From Winogradskyella pelagia (GTDB taxonomy: Bacteria; Bacteroidota; Bacteroidia; Flavobacteriales; Flavobacteriaceae): 64,000 nucleotides of DNA. Each line of letters starts with the position of its first letter. Within the stretch, counting starts at the first letter, position 1. The notes beneath the pieces are model-generated. The model did no database searches. It saw only the letters and a program-made list of their open reading frames with translations, and was not told the DNA's origin. The stretch is from NCBI RefSeq assembly GCF_017581965.1, contig NZ_JAGEVF010000003.1, forward strand, positions 186,001 through 250,000, in the 5' to 3' direction. This document shows, one piece after another, positions 54,031-61,493 of the stretch. Made by a program: the position numbers and the translations under genes.

Positions 54031-54948
54031 TTGGAGCCAATCCTTACAATTAAAAATCTCACTAAGAAATTTGGGTACCTTACTGCAGTAAAGGACCTGA
54101 GCTTTACCATTAACAAAGGTAATGTTTATGGCATACTTGGACCTAACGGTAGTGGTAAGTCCACTACCCTAGGTATCGTTTTAAACGTGGTGAATAAAAC
54201 CTCGGGCGAGTTCCTTTGGTTCGATGGCAACACCTCAACCCATGATGCCTTAAAGCAAGTTGGTGCTATTATAGAACGCCCTAACTTTTATCCTTATATG
54301 ACAGCAGAACAGAACTTAAAACTGGTCTGTAAAATCAAGGGTGTTGACCATAGTAAAATTGCGGAAAAGTTAGAAATTGTTGGTCTTTTAGACCGAAAAA
54401 ACCATAAGTTCAAAACCTATTCTTTGGGTATGAAGCAACGTTTAGCTATAGCCTCTGCCCTACTTAACGACCCAGAAATACTTATTCTAGATGAGCCTAC
54501 CAATGGTTTAGACCCACAAGGTATACACCAAATTCGGCAAATCATTAAAGACATTGCCGCAAATGGTACAACAATTTTATTAGCGTCCCACTTATTGGAC
54601 GAGGTGGAAAAGGTATGTTCACACGTGGTAGTATTGCGAAAAGGCGAAAAGTTGTATTCAGGCCGCGTTGATGAAATGATTAACAGCCATGGCTTTTTTG
54701 AACTGAAATGCGAAAAACACGACGAATTGGTGAATCTTTTAGAAACACATCCTAATTTCAGTAAAGTTAAAGTTGAAGGTGAACTCATCACAGGGTTTCT
54801 TGCTGAGCCTATGTCGGCACCAGAGTTTAATAAGGTAATGTTCGATAAAGGTATAGTACTTTCACATCTCGTAAAACGAAAAGAAAGCTTAGAGGAGCAG
54901 TTCCTTCAGTTAACTGACAATTTAGAATCCAATCAAAAAACAGCTTAA
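54031..54948 (+). CDS. ABC transporter ATP-binding protein
   Basis: A 305-residue cytosolic ATPase. Walker A GPNGSGKSTTLGIV, signature YSLGMKQRLAIASALL, Walker B ILILDEPTNGLDP and H-loop LLASHLLDEVEKV are intact. The C-terminal ~85 residues are a domain typical of antibiotic- or lipid-type exporters (CcmA/DrrA class). The start is TTG at 54031, directly giving MEPILTIKNLTKKFG. Works with the permease 35 bases downstream. Substrate unknown. Confidence 0.92.
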   Translation: MEPILTIKNLTKKFGYLTAVKDLSFTINKGNVYGILGPNGSGKSTTLGIVLNVVNKTSGEFLWFDGNTSTHDALKQVGAIIERPNFYPYMTAEQNLKLVCKIKGVDHSKIAEKLEIVGLLDRKNHKFKTYSLGMKQRLAIASALLNDPEILILDEPTNGLDPQGIHQIRQIIKDIAANGTTILLASHLLDEVEKVCSHVVVLRKGEKLYSGRVDEMINSHGFFELKCEKHDELVNLLETHPNFSKVKVEGELITGFLAEPMSAPEFNKVMFDKGIVLSHLVKRKESLEEQFLQLTDNLESNQKTA

Positions 54949-54983
54949 TCCAATAATTTGGATTGGCCTAACCAATCAATACT

Positions 54984-55811
54984 ATGTTACGTCTCATACA
55001 ATTAGAATTACAGAAGTTATGGCTCAACAAGGTAAGTAGAGCCCTAATCTTCGTATCCTTTATACTTCCTTTTACGGTACTTGTTTTATCCTCTATTAAA
55101 ATCAACTTTTTTGGATTTTTTACCCTAGAACTTGGTGAGCTGGGAATATTCAATTTTCCTATTATTTGGCATATCACCACCTTCTTTGCCTCTTATTTTA
55201 AATTTTTCTTTGCTATCGTCGTAGTGAGTATGATAGGCAATGAATACAGTAATAAAACCTTAAAACAAAATCTTATTGATGGCCTAAGTAAAAAGGAATT
55301 TATTCTTTCTAAATTTTACACTATTGTCTTCTTTTCGCTTTGTGCAACGCTACTCATTGGATTGGCCACATTTTTTATTGGCATGTACTACTCGAGTTAT
55401 ACAGAAGCATCTATTGTGGTTAGAGAAATAGAGTTCTTATTGGCCTATTTTGTTAAGCTCGTAGGTTTCTTTAGTCTCTGTTTGTTCTTTGGGATGTTGG
55501 TGAAGCGATCGGCATTTGCTTTAGCCTTTCTTGTGGTTCTTTATATCGTAGAGTGGCTCGTGTTTTGGGGTGCCTATGAAATCTTTGGAAACGGTGACGA
55601 TGCCTTCAAGGTTAAAAACGTTATGCCTTTAGAGTCCATGTACAAATTAATAGACCAACCTATTCAACGTATTGTAATGACCAAATTCCCAGAGAAAACT
55701 GAAATGGCTTATGACTATGCGGTTCATTGGTATGAAATAGTAATTGTCGTTGGCTGGTCTGCACTTTTTATCTTTTTGTCTTATCGATTGCTAAAAAAGA
55801 GAGATTTATAA
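54984..55811 (+). CDS. ABC-2 type transporter permease
   Basis: A 275-residue membrane protein with about six helices (near 18-40, 60-82, 110-130, 145-165, 172-195, 250-268), and the usual SMIGNEYSNKTLKQNLIDGLSKKEFIL cytosolic element (shown here in part as GNEYSNKTLKQNLIDG). It pairs with the preceding ATPase to export a molecule across the inner membrane. No adjacent periplasmic partner is present. Confidence 0.87.
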   Translation: MLRLIQLELQKLWLNKVSRALIFVSFILPFTVLVLSSIKINFFGFFTLELGELGIFNFPIIWHITTFFASYFKFFFAIVVVSMIGNEYSNKTLKQNLIDGLSKKEFILSKFYTIVFFSLCATLLIGLATFFIGMYYSSYTEASIVVREIEFLLAYFVKLVGFFSLCLFFGMLVKRSAFALAFLVVLYIVEWLVFWGAYEIFGNGDDAFKVKNVMPLESMYKLIDQPIQRIVMTKFPEKTEMAYDYAVHWYEIVIVVGWSALFIFLSYRLLKKRDL

Positions 55812-55900
55812 TATCTTTGAAAACGTTGCTATGAAAATCTAATTATTCCTTAAGAAATCAACTTAGGGAACGCATAGTCAGCGCCTTTTTTGAAGATATT

Positions 55901-58900
55901 ATGATAAGAATTACTTGTCTACTTACCCTATTAATGTTCAGTTTTTTGGCTCAAAGCCAAAATGAAGCCTCCTTTTGGTATTTTGGTGCTAATGCCGGCG
56001 TGCGTTTTGATGCTGAAGCTGGTACAGTAACTGGCGTAACTAATGGCGCTCTTAATACATTGGAAGGCTGTACTACGATTTCAGACCAAAATGGAAATCT
56101 TTTGTTTTATTCAGACGGAAGTACCGTTTGGAACCGTAATCACCAAGTGATGTTAAATGGCACTGGACTTCGCGGTGACGATTCTAGTACGTCTTCAGGC
56201 GTTATCGTGCCAAAGCCGCAAGATCCAGATTTCTATTATATATTTACAGTTGATGAACCACATCACAACAACTCTGCAGGTCTACCTGGGCAGACTGCTA
56301 ACGATGGTGTTAATGATGGATTGATGTATTCTAGAATTAACATTACTGATAATGGTGGTTTAGGTGCCGTTGACGTCGTAGAAAAAAATATTCCACTTAT
56401 TACATACGACCCAACTGTTCAAATTCAGAGTGACTTTAAATGTTCTGAAAAAATTACTGCTGTAGGTGCTAATGATTGCTCCTCCATTTGGGTTGTTACC
56501 CATTTTGGAGATAAATTCTACGCTTTCAAGGTAGACGATATTGGTGTCAATACAACACCTGTGATATCAACAGTTGGACCTTATATTCCCTATGAAGGGT
56601 ATAGACGAAATGCCTTAGGCTATCTTAAAGCTTCACCAGATGGCTCTAAATTATTAGTGGCGCATTATGGAGAATCACAGACCCTTGCAGGCGATGCTGG
56701 TGGTAGTGTTTGGTTATTCGATTTTAATAATGATACGGGCGAGGTTACAAATGCTTCAGAACTTTATAGTGCTCAAAATAATAATAGTCCATACGGTGTA
56801 GAGTTTTCAGCCGAAAACCGAAAAGCCTACGCAACCATTGGGATTGGCCCTTCTGGGAATGGCGCCAGTCAAATATTACAGTGGGACTTGGAAAGCCCAG
56901 ACATCCCAAATTCCCTAGAAGTTATTCATACGTCTAATTCCATTAGTGCTGGAGCATTGCAACTAGGAATCGACAGACGAATCTATAGAGCACAATTTAG
57001 TTTTTCTGGAAATACAGCAGTATCTCGATATTTAGGTGTTATTAATAATCCAGAGGCAAACGGGTTATTTGCTGATTACCAAGAGCAAGGTGTTTTGTTA
57101 GACGTAAACGGTAATGGACAAAACACTGGCAGAATTGGTTTACCTCCTTTCATACAATCCTTATTTAATTCTCAAATAGATATCATAAGAAACGGTGAAA
57201 GCACAACTGAACTAAAATTGTGTGATGGCGATACCTATACTTTGAGTGCTGATGATATTCCTGGAGCAGATTATGTCTGGACCTTTAATGGTAGTCCTTT
57301 ACCAGAAATTGGATTTGAATTAGTCATAGATACGCCTGGATTTTATGAAGTTTTTATTGAGCCCAATAATGGCGAATGCCCTATTGAAGGCAGTGCTGTG
57401 GTTGGCATCTTTGATATTCCTGTGGCCAATCCATTAACTGATGTTGTAGTCTGTGATGATGCAGGTAATGACGACCAGGCAACTTTTGATTTTAACAATA
57501 AAGACAGTGAGGCTTTGTTAGCACAAGACCCTAATCAATTTAGAGTGAGCTACTATGAAAGACTAGCTGATGCTAATAGTAATACAAATGCAATAAGCTT
57601 TCCATTTGTAAATACAAGCAATCCACAGACTATTTATGTTAGAGTTGATAATGTAGCTAATAATGCTTGTTTTGATGTCAATTCGTTTCAGCTTGAAATA
57701 TTTGACACACCAGAGGTGATACAAAATGACACAGTTGAATTCTGTGATAATCTCGGAGATATCACGGATGGCATTGCCGAAGTTGATTTTAATGAAATTA
57801 TTCCTTTGGTAAGAGGTAGCCAGAGTGAAACTGAAACAGCCGTCAGTTTTCACCTTAGCCAAACAGACGCTGATAATAACGATAATCCATTACCCTTACT
57901 TTACACCAATTCTGGTATGGCAAATGAAACAATTTTCGTTAGAATTGAAAACACGCTCAATACCGACTGTTATAGTACAGATAGTTTTCCATTAATCATC
58001 AACAACGCACCAATCGCCAACAATGCAAGCTTGTTTCAATGTGATGAGGACGGCATCCCAGAAGGCTTTACGAGTTTCAATCTTAACGAAATAGCTAACG
58101 ACATCATCGCTGGAGCCACTGATGTTTCCATTGATTTTTATTTGTCTCAAATGGATGCTGATAATAACAGCAATGCCATCGATGGGTCTAATTTTCAAAA
58201 TTTTGAGAATCCTCAATTATTATTTGCTAAGGTGACCAACGATATCTCGGGCTGTACAAATATGAGTGAGGTGTTATTAGAGGTTAGTGCCACCCAAACC
58301 AATAATGCTAGTTTAGGGCTCTGTGATGACGATGGATCAGAGGATGGATTTACCACTTTTAATTTAGCCGATGCTAATGATACTATTTTAGCGGGTGCTC
58401 CTGCTGGCTTGGTGATTACGTATTTCGAAACCTATTCTGATGCTCTTTTAGAGACCAATGCGCTGAACAGCACATTTACAAATACTCAAGCCTATAACCA
58501 GACAGTATTTGCAAGAGTTGAAAATTCTAATGCTTGTTACGGCATTAGTGAAATTGAATTAACGGTTTTTGAACTACCCAATATTGAAACAGAGTTTGAG
58601 ACCTTATACTGCCTTAATTTTTTTCCTGAGCCCATTATATTGGACGGTGGGGTTATAAACGATATACCCAATAATTACCTCTACGATTGGTCAACAGGAG
58701 AAAATACCACTGAAATAGAAGTTAATGAGCCTGGCACGTACACCGTAACCGTATCTAATACCAATGGCTGTTCTAAAACCAGGACTATAACCGTGCTACC
58801 ATCTAATATCGCTACAGTGACAGATGTTGAAATCGTTGATGCCACAGAAAATAACACGGTAACCGTTTTTGTTTCAGGTGAAGGTGATTACGACTATGCG

Positions 58901-59287
58901 ATTGAAAATATTAACGGTCCTTACCAAGACAACAATACTTTTGAGAATTTAAGTCCTGGATTATATACAGTTTATGTAAGAGATAAGAATAATTGTGGTA
59001 TTGCAGAGGAAGATATTTCTGTGATTGGATTTCCTAAATTTTTTACGCCTAATAACGATACCTATAATGACTTTTGGCAAATAAAAGGAGTATCAGAACA
59101 ATTTCAACCTAATTCAAGAATTCTCATTTTTGATAGGTATGGAAAACTTTTAAAAGAGCTTAATCCTTTAGGTATAGGTTGGGATGGCACTTACAATGGT
59201 GAAAAAATGCCAACAAGTGACTATTGGTTTAGTATAACCTTGCAAGATGGCAGAACCTTCACCAGTCACTTTACTTTGAAGCGCTAA
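55901..59287 (+). CDS. Secreted protein with T9SS type B sorting domain and Cys-Asp module array
   Basis: A 1128-residue protein: signal peptide (MIRITCLLTLLMFSFLAQSQ), then ~20-430 a beta-propeller-like region (ASFWYFGANAGVRFD, GCTTISDQNGNLLFYSDGST, TVWNRNHQVM), then a PKD/Ig-like domain, and four modules whose Cys start at residues 518, 615, 714 and 808 (period 97, 99, 94): VVCDDAGNDDQATFDF, EFCDNLGDITDGIAEVDF, FQCDEDGIPEGFTSFNL, GLCDDDGSEDGFTTFNL. The C-terminal ~85 residues are a gliding-associated CTD (FFTPNNDTYNDFWQIKG ... FDRYGKLLKEL). It should be exported by T9SS. Ligand unknown. Confidence 0.88.
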   Translation: MIRITCLLTLLMFSFLAQSQNEASFWYFGANAGVRFDAEAGTVTGVTNGALNTLEGCTTISDQNGNLLFYSDGSTVWNRNHQVMLNGTGLRGDDSSTSSGVIVPKPQDPDFYYIFTVDEPHHNNSAGLPGQTANDGVNDGLMYSRINITDNGGLGAVDVVEKNIPLITYDPTVQIQSDFKCSEKITAVGANDCSSIWVVTHFGDKFYAFKVDDIGVNTTPVISTVGPYIPYEGYRRNALGYLKASPDGSKLLVAHYGESQTLAGDAGGSVWLFDFNNDTGEVTNASELYSAQNNNSPYGVEFSAENRKAYATIGIGPSGNGASQILQWDLESPDIPNSLEVIHTSNSISAGALQLGIDRRIYRAQFSFSGNTAVSRYLGVINNPEANGLFADYQEQGVLLDVNGNGQNTGRIGLPPFIQSLFNSQIDIIRNGESTTELKLCDGDTYTLSADDIPGADYVWTFNGSPLPEIGFELVIDTPGFYEVFIEPNNGECPIEGSAVVGIFDIPVANPLTDVVVCDDAGNDDQATFDFNNKDSEALLAQDPNQFRVSYYERLADANSNTNAISFPFVNTSNPQTIYVRVDNVANNACFDVNSFQLEIFDTPEVIQNDTVEFCDNLGDITDGIAEVDFNEIIPLVRGSQSETETAVSFHLSQTDADNNDNPLPLLYTNSGMANETIFVRIENTLNTDCYSTDSFPLIINNAPIANNASLFQCDEDGIPEGFTSFNLNEIANDIIAGATDVSIDFYLSQMDADNNSNAIDGSNFQNFENPQLLFAKVTNDISGCTNMSEVLLEVSATQTNNASLGLCDDDGSEDGFTTFNLADANDTILAGAPAGLVITYFETYSDALLETNALNSTFTNTQAYNQTVFARVENSNACYGISEIELTVFELPNIETEFETLYCLNFFPEPIILDGGVINDIPNNYLYDWSTGENTTEIEVNEPGTYTVTVSNTNGCSKTRTITVLPSNIATVTDVEIVDATENNTVTVFVSGEGDYDYAIENINGPYQDNNTFENLSPGLYTVYVRDKNNCGIAEEDISVIGFPKFFTPNNDTYNDFWQIKGVSEQFQPNSRILIFDRYGKLLKELNPLGIGWDGTYNGEKMPTSDYWFSITLQDGRTFTSHFTLKR

Positions 59288-59324
59288 TCTATTTACGTAC
59301 ATTTAAGCATACCAATTAAACCAA

Positions 59325-61166
59325 ATGTTGAAAAAGGTATTCTTCATAACCTGTTATCTTTTTCTTGCTAATTGTATCCCTCTGAACGCGCAGGATGTTT
59401 CATTATTCGAGCAATTTAATGGTCGATATGATTATTTGGCCATTGGTAACACTTTAAATCCACTAGAAAACAACGGTAATACATTTTGTACCATATTAGA
59501 AAGTTCTGAAGCTAGCTTAAATATTAATGCCAACCAGACTATCATAAAAGCCTATTTGTATTGGGCTGGGTCTGGCCCTGGCGACTCAAATGTATCTCTA
59601 AACGGTACACCTTTTAGTGCTGATGACACGTATACCGTAGATTATACAACTGAAAGTAATGTTGAACTCACTTACTTTTCATCCTATGCGGATATAACAG
59701 ATTTTATAGTCACCAATGGCAATGGTATCTATACTTTTTCTGATTTAGATATAAATTCTGTTTTACTTTCAAATCCAGGATATTGTGGAAACCGTACCAA
59801 TTTTGGTGGCTGGAGCATCTATGTGATTTATGAAGATACATCTCTCCCGCTGAATCAAGTCAGTCTTTTTCAAGGTCTACAGATAATTAATAGAAACGTT
59901 GGAGAAATTGAGATCAACCTCAATAATATTAATGTATTCGACAATGAAGGTGCTAAAATTGGGTTTTTAGCCTGGGAAGGTGATAACGCCCTCAATTTTG
60001 GTGAATCTTTATCCATTAATGGTAATATTATTTCAAACCCTCCTTTAAACTTAGCTGACAATGCCTTTAATGGCACAAATACCTTTACCAACTCAACGGA
60101 CTTTTTTAATGCAGATCTAGATGTTTATAGCATTGAAAATAATATTGCCATTGGTGATACCTCAGCTATAATACGCATGACGACTGGAGACTTTGATGAT
60201 TTTGGAATTTTCAGGGCAGACCTTATCATTATAAACAATATCATAACGGTTTTAAACAGCAAGTTACCAGATGCCACAATTAGACTAGATAATTCAACAG
60301 TGCAATGCAATAGCAATAGTATTGCTTTAGACTATACTGTTTTTAACCTCAACAGTACAGAACAACTACCTTCTAACACGCCCATTGCTTTTTATTTTGA
60401 TGGTGTTTTAATTGGTCAAAGTCAGACCACCGTAGCTATTCCTATTGGAGAAAATGAAATTGGCTCAATTGTCTTAGAAATTCCTGAAGATGTCAACTCG
60501 GAAATAACTGTTTTAGCCATGGTTGATGATATTGGCAATATGACAGGTATTGTTGATGAGACCGATGAAACCAACAATACTAATACAAGAGTAATTGAGC
60601 TAATTAACAGCCCTGAAATTGAAGTTTTAGCGCCACTTAAGGGTTGTAATGAAGGCTTTTCAACCTCAACATTTAACCTTTACCAAGCCATTGAAGGAAA
60701 TGACTACCATCCAGAGACAATTGAATTTTATGAATCCATAGAAGATTTAGAAAACGGAAACGATAGCATTTTAGACCCTTCAAGTTACAATAACACTTCT
60801 ATACCTCAAACTATATATATCAAAATTCCCGATTTTCCATGTTATCGCATTCTAGCATTTGACTTAATCATTGAAAATTGTCCACCTCGCATACCACAAG
60901 GGTTTTCTCCAAATGATGATCAAACCAATGATTGGTTTAACATTCAAGGGCTTTACAATGTTTTTGTTGACCATGACCTGAAAATATTTAATAGGCATGG
61001 TGTTTTGATATTTGAAGGTGACAATGATCAGCCTTGGACCGGAATCATTAATAGAGGTATAAATGGAATTGGAAACAGAGTTCCGGTGGGTACATATTAC
61101 TTTGTACTTAACCTCAATGATTCTGACTATCGACCAATGGTGGGCTGGGTGTACGTAAATTACTAA
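59325..61166 (+). CDS. Secreted protein with T9SS type B sorting domain and CARDB-like domain
   Basis: A 613-residue protein: signal peptide (MLKKVFFITCYLFLANCIPLNAQ). The N-terminal ~280 residues are an adhesin-like beta domain (KAYLYWAGSGPGDSNVSLNG, NFGGWSIYVIYEDTSLPLN). Residues ~320-425 resemble CARDB cell-adhesion repeats (VDETDETNNTNTRVIEL). A single Cys module follows (LKGCNEGFSTSTFNL). The last ~85 residues are a type B CTD (QGFSPNDDQTNDWFNIQG, FNRHGVLIFEGDN). Starts 37 bases after the preceding gene and ends at a terminator (61299-61325). Confidence 0.87.
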   Translation: MLKKVFFITCYLFLANCIPLNAQDVSLFEQFNGRYDYLAIGNTLNPLENNGNTFCTILESSEASLNINANQTIIKAYLYWAGSGPGDSNVSLNGTPFSADDTYTVDYTTESNVELTYFSSYADITDFIVTNGNGIYTFSDLDINSVLLSNPGYCGNRTNFGGWSIYVIYEDTSLPLNQVSLFQGLQIINRNVGEIEINLNNINVFDNEGAKIGFLAWEGDNALNFGESLSINGNIISNPPLNLADNAFNGTNTFTNSTDFFNADLDVYSIENNIAIGDTSAIIRMTTGDFDDFGIFRADLIIINNIITVLNSKLPDATIRLDNSTVQCNSNSIALDYTVFNLNSTEQLPSNTPIAFYFDGVLIGQSQTTVAIPIGENEIGSIVLEIPEDVNSEITVLAMVDDIGNMTGIVDETDETNNTNTRVIELINSPEIEVLAPLKGCNEGFSTSTFNLYQAIEGNDYHPETIEFYESIEDLENGNDSILDPSSYNNTSIPQTIYIKIPDFPCYRILAFDLIIENCPPRIPQGFSPNDDQTNDWFNIQGLYNVFVDHDLKIFNRHGVLIFEGDNDQPWTGIINRGINGIGNRVPVGTYYFVLNLNDSDYRPMVGWVYVNY

Positions 61167-61298
61167 TTTTGTTAAGGTTTTGCGTATTTCATCTTAATAA
61201 TTTGACACTAAATTGTTAAATTTTTAATTTCATGCCATTGAGTTTAGGTTAAGAGATACTTAGTATATCATACTATATCTTAGCAATTCAATTTGGGA

Positions 61299-61325
61299 AA
61301 AAAGGCCTCTTTATGAGGTCTTTTT
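61299..61325 (+). terminator. Terminator after the 613-residue secreted protein gene
   Basis: Stem of 11 pairs (AAAAAGGCCTC, 61299-61309, with GAGGTCTTTTT, 61315-61325; one G-T pair), loop TTTAT, ending in a T5 run. The stem lies 133 bases after the stop codon. Confidence 0.75.
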
Positions 61326-61385
61326 GTTGTTTAATCGCTAAACTGGAATAGATATGTTAACATTTAGTGTATTTCATCGTATTTT

Positions 61386-61417
61386 TTTGTATTTAATCTG
61401 AATTACATCTACTTTTC
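61386..61417 (+). promoter_or_regulatory. Promoter candidate of the choice-of-anchor L gene
   Basis: TTTG (61386-61389), 20 bases, then TACTTTTC (61410-61417), one mismatch from TAnnTTTG. ATG at 61494. Confidence 0.4.
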
Positions 61418-61493
61418 CGCGCATGTTATGGTACAGTGTTCATCCTAAGCCCCAACTGAAGATTACACATTACCAATAAACTTAACCGCAACC

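Larger units (their letters stand above)
61167..61493. other. 327-base intergenic region: terminator, promoter candidate, long leader
   Basis: Holds the terminator of the upstream gene (61299-61325) and a promoter candidate (61386-61417). The motif GTATTTCATC occurs twice (near 61186 and 61370), with unknown meaning. No ORF of note. The leader to the ATG at 61494 would be ~70 bases. Confidence 0.6.
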